Assembly (NCBI GenBank): GCA_964399545.1
Contig: CAYNRG010000001.1
Span: 62,001 to 126,000 of the forward strand
DNA from: CAYNRG01 sp964399545
GTDB taxonomy: Bacteria > Bacillota_I > Bacilli_A > Erysipelotrichales > Erysipelotrichaceae
Direction of reading: 5' to 3'
Length of the DNA stretch: 64,000 nucleotides
The position numbers and the translations under genes are program-made. The notes beneath the pieces were generated by a model. That model searched no databases, was not told the origin of the DNA, and worked only from the letters and a program-made list of their open reading frames with translations. Shown here piece after piece: positions 24,175 through 31,644 of this stretch. Each line of letters opens with the position of its first letter. Positions within the stretch are counted from its first letter, which is position 1.

Positions 24175-25482
24175 GTGAGATCAATAAAATCAATTTTTGC
24201 ACTGAATGTATGCTTGAGTCTAATTGTAATGAATTACTCTATCGTTGCTGAAGAATTAAGCATGGAAGAAGTAAATGTAGAAGAAGTAAGGGTTGAAGAA
24301 GTAAATGTAGAAGAAACAAATGTAGATGTAACTACGCGTGTGGCTGATCCATCGTTGGATGTAACGGCTGATTTTGAGGATTTAAAATTCAGAGAATGGG
24401 TTGTAGAGAAGTATGGCGATGGAACAAAAGTTACAGCGGGAGACTTGTTGAATATAAACCAAATTTCTCCAATTAATTTAGGGATCGAAAGTCTAGCAGG
24501 GATAGAACATTTTCCGGCAGTGACATCGTTGAATCTAACTGGAAGTAACTTTCCAACTTTCAATTTGGCTGATTTACCATCAGGAATTAAAGTTTTACAA
24601 ATTGCTAGCTCAAATGTCTCTGTCTTAAATACAGAGGGAGGACATATAACTCAGGCAACGATCAGCGATAATCCACTAACAGAATTAGACCTAGCATCGT
24701 GGACATCGTTACGTATTCTTAATGCGCATCAGTTAAAGGATATAACGCATATTGACTTTAGTGTTGCATCTGACCTTCAAAAAATTTCGTTGAATGGTTC
24801 ATCTGCAATTACAAAAATAGATATAAGTGCTCAAACGAAACTAGATAGTTTTTCTGCAAATGGAATGAAGTTAACAGAATTAAAATTACCTGTAGAAGCA
24901 GTGGGTAAAAAATTTATAGTCTTCAGTGTTAAAGGGACAGAGCTTGAACATATTGAAAATGCACCAAGTTCTGCCTTCATCTGGGGAACAGGTGGAAATG
25001 AAGTTAAAAAGGAATTAATGTTAAATGATTCTAATCAATACTACATTCAAATGCATAGCAAATCAATTATTACAGAAGAAAATTTAGCTTCATTTGAAGA
25101 GGGTGAAGTAGTATTTGATCCAGAAAAGGCTACACTAACTTGGGTGAATGAAAAAGATCCGGAAGCAATTGTTGCGACATATGATGAATTAGTTTTCTTC
25201 GATAATGATATTGGAGCGCAAAACCCATGGACTGGTCGCTATATCTTAGTGGCGCCAGAGTTAGAACCAGAAGAAAAAGTAGAGGATATATACCACACGG
25301 TAAACTTTAGAAACTGTGAAGGAGAGATTATAGGCCAAGCATGGCCACTAGATGGAACGGATATAACTTCTCCAAATGGTTATGTGTATGAAACATCAGT
25401 GTTAACTAATGTGACATTTAGTAAAGATGTTACTCCAGTAAATTGTTCTGGAGGGTTTGTAATTCCAAATACAGGAAGATAG
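24175..25482 (+). CDS. Secreted leucine-rich-repeat protein ending in a bare I-P-N-T-G motif (copy 2)
   Basis: This 435-residue paralogue of the preceding surface protein starts at GTG after AAGGAGGAATT. The signal peptide is almost the same (I-F-A-L-N-V-C-L-S-L-I-V-M-N), and four five-residue V-E-E-V-N-type repeats follow. The leucine-rich region has clear substitutions throughout, whereas the last ~66 residues appear identical to copy 1 and again stop at V-I-P-N-T-G-R. The even spread of changes in the middle and near identity at the 3' end suggest either selection for variation in the ligand-binding part or gene conversion at the end. Function unknown. Confidence 0.8.
   Translation: MRSIKSIFALNVCLSLIVMNYSIVAEELSMEEVNVEEVRVEEVNVEETNVDVTTRVADPSLDVTADFEDLKFREWVVEKYGDGTKVTAGDLLNINQISPINLGIESLAGIEHFPAVTSLNLTGSNFPTFNLADLPSGIKVLQIASSNVSVLNTEGGHITQATISDNPLTELDLASWTSLRILNAHQLKDITHIDFSVASDLQKISLNGSSAITKIDISAQTKLDSFSANGMKLTELKLPVEAVGKKFIVFSVKGTELEHIENAPSSAFIWGTGGNEVKKELMLNDSNQYYIQMHSKSIITEENLASFEEGEVVFDPEKATLTWVNEKDPEAIVATYDELVFFDNDIGAQNPWTGRYILVAPELEPEEKVEDIYHTVNFRNCEGEIIGQAWPLDGTDITSPNGYVYETSVLTNVTFSKDVTPVNCSGGFVIPNTGR
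24262..24321 (+). repeat. Four tandem 15-base units in surface-protein copy 2
   Basis: In-frame 15-base units (ATGGAAGAAGTAAAT, GTAGAAGAAGTAAGG, GTTGAAGAAGTAAAT, GTAGAAGAAACAAAT) encode M-E-E-V-N, V-E-E-V-R, V-E-E-V-N and V-E-E-T-N. There are two fewer units than in copy 1. Confidence 0.8.
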
Positions 25483-25543
25483 ATTAGAAAGTATTTAGCT
25501 TATAGAAAGCTAAGCTCCATTAGAACTTATTATATATTTTAGA

Positions 25544-25578
25544 GGATTCATACTAGCTTAGTATGAATCCTTTTCTTT
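25544..25578 (+). terminator. Terminator of surface-protein copy 2
   Basis: GGATTCATACTA (25544-25555) and TAGTATGAATCC (25559-25570) form the same perfect 12-bp stem as after copy 1, followed by TTTTCTTT. Confidence 0.92.
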
Positions 25579-25687
25579 ATGATCATTTGGGATAAAGAAC
25601 ATGTTATCAATTTAGGGGATTTTGTAAAATAAACTTCCTTTAAATCGCAAAAAGAAAAACTTGTGCAGGATCGACAGGGAGATAAAG

Positions 25688-25718
25688 AAAAGGCTCCCCC
25701 TTCATAGGAGAGCCTTTT
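25688..25718. terminator. Hairpin likely terminating the minus-strand membrane-protein gene
   Basis: AAAAGGCT (25688-25695) pairs with AGCCTTTT (25711-25718), with CC/GG pairs inside. On the minus strand it is followed by T-rich DNA (complement of GATAAAGAAA). It lies 39 bases past the stop of the gene at 25757. Confidence 0.7.
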
Positions 25719-25756
25719 CAGAATAATGTCATTTTTAATTGCTTAGGTGAATGAAT

Positions 25757-26416
25757 TTAAAAGAAAATCAGGAATAGATTCATACCTAATAGGCAGATAG
25801 ATAATGCAATCAAGCTAGGGAATAGTGATTTCGTCTGATTATATAAATACGATAAAACTGTGGTGACTAAGAAGTAAAATAAATAACCTTTGAGCCATTC
25901 AAAAACAGAAAAAGGAATAAATGTCATTGTGAAAAGTAAAGAAAACAAGAAGCCTGAGAAGAAAATAACCGTTAATTCAGCTTTTTTTATTCCTAAGCGA
26001 TCAGTTAATGATTTAAAACTAATGATGTAAAGACTGGAGAAAAGAACGGTATATGAATATAATATCGGGAAAAATAAGATTGTGAACTCCTTGAACTCTT
26101 CTGGATTAATTAAGGGAACATAAGCGTTTAGAAGAAGATAGTTCATCACAAAGAGCAAAGCTAGGAAGATTGTGCCAAAAAGTGTAAAGAAAAGAGATTC
26201 TTTGATATCACTAGTAAAGCGCTGAAGATGAACGCAAAGTAAGTCCCAATTTAAGAAAGTCAAGAAAATTCCAATAAGACTAAAAGCAAATGTATAGCTG
26301 GCAAGTTCGTTATGAATAATTGATTCAGTTATATTTTTAATAAAAGGAATAGAGATAAATCCTAGTAATGTTATAATGATACGTCTCAAAGACAGTGTTG
26401 TATTGTTTGTACTCAT
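25757..26416 (-). CDS. Polytopic membrane protein of unknown function
   Basis: This protein of about 219 residues has six or so hydrophobic helices and few charged residues. The frame can be extended to 26464, but AGGAGG (minus strand, 26430-26425) is 8 bases from the ATG at 26416, giving the start M-S-T-N-N-T-T-L. I see no family motif: the E-E-F-K-E-F stretch does not fit the E-E-x-x-x-R of CPBP proteases. It is monocistronic, with a terminator downstream, and divergent from the next gene. Function unknown. Confidence 0.7.
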   Translation of the reverse strand: MSTNNTTLSLRRIIITLLGFISIPFIKNITESIIHNELASYTFAFSLIGIFLTFLNWDLLCVHLQRFTSDIKESLFFTLFGTIFLALLFVMNYLLLNAYVPLINPEEFKEFTILFFPILYSYTVLFSSLYIISFKSLTDRLGIKKAELTVIFFSGFLFSLLFTMTFIPFSVFEWLKGYLFYFLVTTVLSYLYNQTKSLFPSLIALSICLLGMNLFLIFF

Positions 26417-26572
26417 AATAAAAGCCTCCTGCTCTATTTTACTGTAAATGAAAAAAAAAAACAATATAGCTCATAAGAGAATGAGGAAAACTCTCTATTT
26501 TAGAGAAAAAAATCGGAAAATAATAAAAATAGGGTAATAATGTAGAAAAGGTAGTAAAAGGAGACAGAGAAA

Positions 26573-26902
26573 ATGATTGATAAGAATCTGAAGTTAAAGG
26601 ATAAAGAAAAAATTGTTCTGTATATGATTAAAAGTTATAAGCGTGCAAAGAGAAATATTAATCTGCAAGAGTTGCGAGGGGGAGTTCAAGAAAGTGCGGG
26701 AGTATATAAGGAAGATTTAATGGTGATTTATTTAGTAGATTCTACATTGCAAGAGTGTAATGAAGATAGCAAGAGGATTTTACATCACGAATATTTTGTG
26801 AATTCAGCTAGTAATTGGTATCTGGAATTTTATTCGAAAAGTACATTTTATCGCTTGAAACATCGTGCTATTGAAGAGTTTATTGATTTTTTGAATCTTT
26901 GA
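26573..26902 (+). CDS. Small protein of the MG284/MPN403-like type, possibly a helix-turn-helix regulator
   Basis: This 109-residue soluble protein is rich in basic and acidic residues. The C-terminal part, W-Y-L-E-F-Y-S-K-S-T-F-Y-R-L-K-H-R-A-I-E-E-F, reads like the recognition-helix end of a sigma region-4/ArpU-type helix-turn-helix, and the middle (I-Y-L-V-D-S-T-L, then S-K-R-I-L-H-H-E-Y-F) is compatible with the MG284/MPN403 family of Mollicutes and relatives. AAAGGAGACAG precedes the ATG. It sits directly upstream of the ptsI promoter. DNA binding and any link to ptsI are inference. Confidence 0.6.
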   Translation: MIDKNLKLKDKEKIVLYMIKSYKRAKRNINLQELRGGVQESAGVYKEDLMVIYLVDSTLQECNEDSKRILHHEYFVNSASNWYLEFYSKSTFYRLKHRAIEEFIDFLNL

Positions 26903-26911
26903 TAAAAAAGT

Positions 26912-26940
26912 TTGTCTAAATTGGTAAAAAGTGGTATTAT
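26912..26940 (+). promoter_or_regulatory. Sigma-A-type promoter of ptsI
   Basis: TTGTCT (26912-26917) and TATTAT (26935-26940) are separated by exactly 17 bases. The expected start near 26947 leaves a leader of about 146 bases before ptsI. Confidence 0.75.
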
Positions 26941-27012
26941 TCTTGCGAGGTGTTTAGATTGATAAACCCAATGAATTTAAATGATTTTCATATTTTCTTG
27001 AATCAATGAAGA

Positions 27013-27078
27013 ATCGATTTTAGGGTGGTATCAATTGAAATCTGCCGACAGGAGGGCGTAGCCCAATCTGTCATCGAT
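27013..27078 (+). ncRNA. Candidate structured leader RNA of ptsI
   Basis: ATCGAT at 27013-27018 can pair with ATCGAT at 27073-27078 and closes a branched fold. Inside, GACAG (27047-27051) pairs with CTGTC (27068-27072), enclosing GGGC (27054-27057) and GCCC (27061-27064) around a GTA loop. A weaker arm GGTGG..TC/GA..CTGCC (about 27023-27046) may fill the other branch. The outer closing helix is directly next to the GACAG/CTGTC stem, and the ribosome site GAGGGGG follows at once. I recognise no riboswitch class. No T-run terminator is seen. Confidence 0.45.
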
Positions 27079-27092
27079 AGAGGGGGAAACTT

Positions 27093-28799
27093 ATGTTAAA
27101 AGGAATAGCGGCATCATCTGGCGTAGCAATTGCCAAAGTTTACAAACTGGAACAACCAAATCTAACGATTGAGAAAAAATCAAGCAATGTCGAGGAAGAA
27201 CTTGGGAAATTAGAGAACGCTTTTGCTAAGACAATTTCGGACATTGAAGAAATCAAGGAAAAAGCAAGTGTCAATTTATCAGAAGAGGAATTGGCTATTT
27301 TTGATGCTCATTTAATGATGGCGAATGACCCGGAATTGAAAGGTCAAATTGAAGAAATTATAAAAAATGACTCTATTAATTCGGAATATGCGACAGGTCA
27401 AGTTGCTTCAGCGATGGTGGCTATGTTTGAAAGCATGGATAATGATTATTTTAAAGAAAGAGCAGCGGATGTTAAAGACGTTACTTTTCGTTTGCAATGT
27501 AATTTAGCGGGAGTAATTATTCCGGATTTAGCAGCAATCCAAAAAGAGGTTGTTATTGTGGCGGAGGATTTAACACCTTCAGATACAGCACAATTGAATA
27601 AGAAATATACCTTAGGTTTTGCAACGGCAATCGGAGGAAGGACATCACACTCTGCAATTATGGCTAGAAGTTTAGAAATTCCGGCAGTAGTTGGATGCTC
27701 TAGAATTTTGGAAGAGGCAAAGCATGATGATGTGATTATCTTAGATGCACTTGAAGGAGTTGTAATTTTGAATCCAACAGAGGCGCAGATTGAAGACTAT
27801 AAAATGAAACAAAAAGGCTATGAAGAAGAAAAAGAAGCTTTGAAAGTCCTAATTAATGAAAAGAGTGTTACTTTAGATGGACATGAAGTAGAACTAGCTG
27901 GAAATATAGGGACTCCTAAAGATGTTGAAGGAGTACTAGGAAATGGTGGAGAAGGAGTAGGATTATATCGTACGGAGTTTTTATATATGGATTCAGAACA
28001 CGATTTTCCAAGTGAAGATGAGCAGTTCGAGGCGTATAAGCGTGTATTAGAAGCGATGGAAGGGAAAAAGGTTGTTATTAGAACACTAGATATTGGTGGA
28101 GATAAAAAATTGAGTTATTTTGATTTTCCGGAAGAAATGAATCCTTTCTTAGGTTATCGTGCAGTAAGGTTATGTCTAGATCGAAAAGATATTTTTAAAA
28201 CACAATTACGAGCGCTTCTTCGTGCTAGTGCATATGGTCATTTGTGCATCATGTTCCCAATGATTGCTACAGTAGAAGAGTTTAGAATGGCAAAAGAAAT
28301 CTTTGAAGAAGAGAAGAAAGAATTACTAGCTCAAAATGTAGCTGTTGGAGAAAAAATTGAACTTGGGATGATGATTGAAATTCCGGCTGCTGCTGTGCTT
28401 GCAGACCAGTTTGCAAAAGAAGCTGATTTCTTTTCTATTGGAACCAATGACTTAATTCAATATTCAATGGCGGCAGATAGAATGAACGAAAAAGTTTCGT
28501 ATCTATACCAACCGCTAAATCCATCTGTTTTACGTTTGGTAAAAATGGCGATTGATGGAGCACATAAAGAAGGAAAATGGTGTGGAATGTGTGGCGAAAT
28601 GGCAGGGGATGAGCTTGCAGCACCAGTACTTCTAGGTCTTGGCTTAGATGAATTTTCTATGAGCGCATCAAGTATTTTGCGAACAAGGAAAATGATCCGA
28701 TCTTTAAACAAAAAAGAAATGGAAGAAATGGCAAACCAAGCGCTGCAATGTAGTACTATGGAAGATGTTGTTGCCTTAGTCAAAGAAAAAATAAACTAA
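27093..28799 (+). CDS. ptsI: Phosphoenolpyruvate-protein phosphotransferase (PTS enzyme I)
   Basis: Enzyme I takes phosphate from PEP and passes it to HPr, starting sugar uptake by the PTS in the cytoplasm. At 568 residues it has the standard length. The N-terminal domain holds the phospho-histidine in G-G-R-T-S-H-S-A-I-M-A-R near residue 190. The C-terminal PEP-binding barrel shows G-V-G-L-Y-R-T-E-F-L-Y, F-P-M-I-A-T-V-E-E, S-I-G-T-N-D-L-I-Q-Y and the catalytic cysteine in W-C-G-M-C-G-E-M-A. GAGGGGGAAAC precedes the ATG. ptsH, usually just upstream, is not here. Confidence 0.97.
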   Translation: MLKGIAASSGVAIAKVYKLEQPNLTIEKKSSNVEEELGKLENAFAKTISDIEEIKEKASVNLSEEELAIFDAHLMMANDPELKGQIEEIIKNDSINSEYATGQVASAMVAMFESMDNDYFKERAADVKDVTFRLQCNLAGVIIPDLAAIQKEVVIVAEDLTPSDTAQLNKKYTLGFATAIGGRTSHSAIMARSLEIPAVVGCSRILEEAKHDDVIILDALEGVVILNPTEAQIEDYKMKQKGYEEEKEALKVLINEKSVTLDGHEVELAGNIGTPKDVEGVLGNGGEGVGLYRTEFLYMDSEHDFPSEDEQFEAYKRVLEAMEGKKVVIRTLDIGGDKKLSYFDFPEEMNPFLGYRAVRLCLDRKDIFKTQLRALLRASAYGHLCIMFPMIATVEEFRMAKEIFEEEKKELLAQNVAVGEKIELGMMIEIPAAAVLADQFAKEADFFSIGTNDLIQYSMAADRMNEKVSYLYQPLNPSVLRLVKMAIDGAHKEGKWCGMCGEMAGDELAAPVLLGLGLDEFSMSASSILRTRKMIRSLNKKEMEEMANQALQCSTMEDVVALVKEKIN

Positions 28800-28822
28800 G
28801 GATGTGATTTCACATCCTTTTT
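28798..28822 (+). terminator. Intrinsic terminator overlapping the ptsI stop
   Basis: AAGGATGTG (28798-28806) pairs with CACATCCTT (28811-28819) around ATTT, followed by T residues. Confidence 0.85.
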
Positions 28823-28836
28823 AAAGGAGTTAAAAG

Positions 28837-29307
28837 ATGAAGAAAGTTATTTTTATTTCGAGTACAGGAGGGCACTTGACTGAGTTATTACAGTTAAGTC
28901 CATTGTTTGATGAGTTTGATAGTACAATTATTACTGAGAAAACAAAAGCAAATGCATCATTGAAGAAGAAATATTCACAACCTTGCTATACCTTGGTATA
29001 TGGTACTAAAAATCATCTTTTTTCGTATGTGTTTAAATTTAGTTGGAATTGTTTAAAGTCGCTATATTATTATTTTAAAATTAAGCCGGATGTTATTGTT
29101 ACAACAGGGACACATACAGCAGTTCCGATGTGTAAAATTGCTCACTTTTTTAAAAAGAAAGTAGTCTATATTGAAACATTTGCGAATTCTAAGACGCCGA
29201 CACAGTCAGGGAAAATGATTTATCCAATCGCCGATTTATTCATTGTTCAATGGGAATCAATGTTGGAGTTTTACCCTAATGCTGTAGTAGGGGGGTGGAT
29301 TTTCTAA
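28837..29307 (+). CDS. Alg14/PssD-like glycosyltransferase subunit
   Basis: This protein of about 156 residues resembles the membrane-recruiting half of two-part glycosyltransferases (eukaryotic Alg14; PssD/Cps14F in streptococcal capsule loci). It has the N-terminal I-F-I-S-S-T-G-G-H-L-T-E-L-L-Q-L nucleotide-sugar fold start, a hydrophobic amphipathic stretch in the middle, T-G-T-H-T-A-V-P and Y-I-E-T-F-A-N-S-K-T-P-T-Q-S-G-K. AAAGGAG precedes the ATG. Its stop overlaps the start of the partner gene (TAATG). The sugar and acceptor are not known. Confidence 0.88.
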   Translation: MKKVIFISSTGGHLTELLQLSPLFDEFDSTIITEKTKANASLKKKYSQPCYTLVYGTKNHLFSYVFKFSWNCLKSLYYYFKIKPDVIVTTGTHTAVPMCKIAHFFKKKVVYIETFANSKTPTQSGKMIYPIADLFIVQWESMLEFYPNAVVGGWIF

Positions 29308-29786
29308 TGATTTTAATAACACTAGGAACTCAAGATAAATCATTTATACGATTATTGAAAGCTGTCGAAGATTGTTGTGAAAAAGGACTTATTCAAGAAA
29401 GAGTGGTTGTTCAATCAGGTCATACTTTATTTTCATCAAAGTATATGGAAGTCTTTGATTATATAGAGTACGATAAATTTGATCAATTAATTGATCAAGC
29501 AGACTTGGTGATTACACATGGTGGAGTAGGGACCATTATGAGTGCATTGAGAAAGGGAAAACGTATTATAGGAGTAGCAAGGTTGGCCCAGTACAAGGAG
29601 CACCATAATGATCATCAGAAAGAGATTTTAGAAAGCTTTGATGAAAAAGGATATTTAATTTATGTGCGAGATTTAGATCAGTTGGAGGATGCTTTGTATT
29701 TAGCTCAAAATTTTGAGCCTGTGAAATATGAGAGTAATACGAAAAAAATGATTCAACAAATTAGAGAATTTATTTATCAAAGTTAA
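29307..29786 (+). CDS. Alg13/PssE-like glycosyltransferase subunit
   Basis: This 159-residue catalytic partner of the preceding protein begins I-L-I-T-L-G-T-Q-D-K-S-F and has the nucleotide-sugar motif V-I-T-H-G-G-V-G-T-I-M-S-A-L near residue 75, then H-H-N-D-H-Q-K-E-I. These are typical of Alg13/PssE and the C-terminal half of MurG-like GT-B enzymes. An in-frame GTG at 29295 precedes it, but the G-rich ribosome site (29291-29298) fits ATG 29307. Together the two proteins form one GT-B enzyme at the membrane. Confidence 0.88.
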   Translation: MILITLGTQDKSFIRLLKAVEDCCEKGLIQERVVVQSGHTLFSSKYMEVFDYIEYDKFDQLIDQADLVITHGGVGTIMSALRKGKRIIGVARLAQYKEHHNDHQKEILESFDEKGYLIYVRDLDQLEDALYLAQNFEPVKYESNTKKMIQQIREFIYQS

Positions 29787-29837
29787 AAGCTAATTACGGT
29801 AAGCAGTAAAAAAATGGCTAGAAAAGGAGAATAATTT

Positions 29838-31484
29838 GTGGATGTGATTAAAAATAATAAACATATTACATGGATTTTCTTTTTTTTATTGATTTCAATA
29901 ATCACTTTTTCTGTTTTCTTTTCAGAAGGCAGCATTCTTTATGCAGATGATCTTTGGTTTCACACAGAGAGATCAGAATACTGGTACCAATTGCTTGTGA
30001 ATAAGCAACCGTATAGTTATGGTAATTTTATTACAAATAGCCAATGGGGTATACCGTTGGATGCGTTCTATCCGTTTATAACATATATGCCACTAGTTTT
30101 TATCCGGTTGTTTTTTCCATCTCCGATTGTGAGTTGGTACATTTATTGGGTACTTATCTTTTGGATAGGGATGATTATTAATTATTATGTTGCCTTAAAA
30201 ATTTATAATCAAACATTAGTGGCTGTGTCTTTTTCATTTTTTTATTCTTTTACGCAATACCGACTATTTAATCTTTTTTGGAGAGCTGCTGTAGGGGAAA
30301 ATTTAGCAATGTTATTTTTCCCTGTAGTCATTTTAGGTTTATATCAACTTATTCATCAAGACAAAAAAGGGTGGATTCCTTTATCGCTAGGAATGGTGAT
30401 GATTATATATAGTCATCTTCTGTCTACAATATTAATAGCTATCTATTTAATTGCGATATGTTGTTTAAATCTTAAAGCGGTTTTAAATAAAGAGTTTTTA
30501 TTACAAATAGTAAAGGCGGTAATGTTATTTTTAGTTTTAAGTTCTATTGTGTTACTGCCTCTAGCGGAACAATTTATTGAATTGGGATCAGTTACAGTGT
30601 GGTATAGGCCTTTACTTAGTGCGAGTACAACTTCATTATTTAACTTGGTTGGAATGTCATTGAAAAATTCAGTGTTTTATTATTTTATAGGAACGCTAGT
30701 AATGGGTGTGTTTTTGGTTGCCCCCTTTTTACATAAAAAATTATCTGATGCTGCAAAGCAAATGTTATGGTTGTCATGGATAACCATCGCTTTCATGTGT
30801 TTTATTAACTTCGATCGACTTCAGTACACGGCGATTGCAAAAATCCAATTTATTTGGAGGTTTAATGCAATTTTAAGTGTATTTGCTGCATTTATATTTG
30901 CAGATATGTATGCAAGATGTATTAATAAGCCGCCGTTGAAAAAATATAGATTCCTGATTAATTTTCTTGTTGCATTCATCGGGGCGATATCTATCTTCTC
31001 TATGTACCATGCCGTTTCATTAAGAGCACAAGACAAAGTGATTCTTTCAGATGAAAATTATTATGAGCGGATGGGAGAAAGGAAATTGTTGGATTATCGA
31101 CTAGAACGATATTACGAGTATAAAGAAAGTTTAGTTAATGATGAAATTAAGACTTCACCAAAGGATGTTGAGGTGAGGGGTAGAGTAGAGGATAATAAAT
31201 TGATTTATAGGATTGAATCACAAAAGGAAGGAGCTTGGATAGACACAGTTATTCCATATTATAAAGGAATCATGGTTGAATCGGATGGAAAGTTAATAGG
31301 CTATATGATTGGGGAGAGAGGGACTCTTTTGCTGCACACAAGTAAACCTACCCAAGAATTCACTATTTTTTATAAGTGGACAAACCTCCAAAAAGTTTCT
31401 TGGGTGATTACTCTTGTAGGATGGAGTGGATTTTGTGTGTTTCAAGGATACCAAAAGTATCAAAGGAAAAAGAAATCATCTTGA
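29838..31484 (+). CDS. Large polytopic membrane protein, GT-C/YfhO-like
   Basis: This 548-residue protein has about 10-12 hydrophobic helices. After the first helix an outside loop reads Y-A-D-D-L-W-F-H-T-E-R, whose D-D near the end of TM1 is the feature expected of GT-C glycosyltransferases that use lipid-linked sugars. A C-terminal soluble domain (about 395-520) sits before the last helix. GTG 29838 follows AAGGAGA. It lies 51 bases behind the Alg13/14-like pair, so a joint role in a surface glycan is plausible. Substrate unknown, and glycosyltransferase activity is inferred from fold and context only. Confidence 0.65.
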   Translation: MDVIKNNKHITWIFFFLLISIITFSVFFSEGSILYADDLWFHTERSEYWYQLLVNKQPYSYGNFITNSQWGIPLDAFYPFITYMPLVFIRLFFPSPIVSWYIYWVLIFWIGMIINYYVALKIYNQTLVAVSFSFFYSFTQYRLFNLFWRAAVGENLAMLFFPVVILGLYQLIHQDKKGWIPLSLGMVMIIYSHLLSTILIAIYLIAICCLNLKAVLNKEFLLQIVKAVMLFLVLSSIVLLPLAEQFIELGSVTVWYRPLLSASTTSLFNLVGMSLKNSVFYYFIGTLVMGVFLVAPFLHKKLSDAAKQMLWLSWITIAFMCFINFDRLQYTAIAKIQFIWRFNAILSVFAAFIFADMYARCINKPPLKKYRFLINFLVAFIGAISIFSMYHAVSLRAQDKVILSDENYYERMGERKLLDYRLERYYEYKESLVNDEIKTSPKDVEVRGRVEDNKLIYRIESQKEGAWIDTVIPYYKGIMVESDGKLIGYMIGERGTLLLHTSKPTQEFTIFYKWTNLQKVSWVITLVGWSGFCVFQGYQKYQRKKKSS

Positions 31485-31495
31485 TGCTTATTTTG

Positions 31496-31525
31496 TTAGC
31501 CAAGATTAAAAAATGATGATATAAT
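31496..31525 (+). promoter_or_regulatory. Probable promoter of the pyr operon
   Basis: A clear TATAAT lies at 31520-31525. The -35 is weak (TTAGCC at 31496-31501, 18-base spacer). Transcription from about 31532 would give a leader of ~110 bases before pyrC. Confidence 0.5.
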
Positions 31526-31531
31526 AGAGAA

Positions 31532-31630
31532 GGCTTTAATGGAATGCGAGACGTTTCGAAGGCGATCAGTGATGACTGGATAAAGAGTGATGAGGACCTT
31601 CGGCTATTGTTTTGGAGGTCCTTATTTTAT
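31532..31630 (+). promoter_or_regulatory. pyr leader with attenuator-like terminator hairpin
   Basis: AGGACCT (31593-31599) pairs with AGGTCCT (31616-31622), followed by TATTTTAT, between the promoter and the pyrC ribosome site. A small hairpin CAGT-GATG-ACTG lies at 31567-31578. A terminator placed before the first gene suggests attenuation by pyrimidine levels. I do not find a PyrR-type binding loop or an obvious competing antiterminator, so the mechanism is open. Confidence 0.5.
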
Positions 31631-31644
31631 ATAGGAGGAGAAAA

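Larger units (their letters stand above)
24066..25590 (+). repeat. Second unit of the tandem gene duplication
   Basis: This matches the 22300-23822 unit in leader (GTTGAAATAAAATTTAATAA), ribosome site, gene ends and terminator hairpin. The start-to-start distance of the two genes is 1765 bases. The 427-base gap 23748-24174 contains only the copy 1 terminator, featureless AT-rich DNA and this duplicated leader. Confidence 0.85.

Noticed and set aside
22497..24321. CRISPR-like array suggested by the 15-base repeats
   Set aside because: The units are head-to-tail without spacers and in frame within signal-bearing genes.
27023..27046. GGGTGGTATC in the ptsI leader as a T-box antiterminator
   Set aside because: The conserved T-box core continues as ACCRCG, which is absent, and there is no following terminator or stem I; compare the real T-box at 54921-54934.
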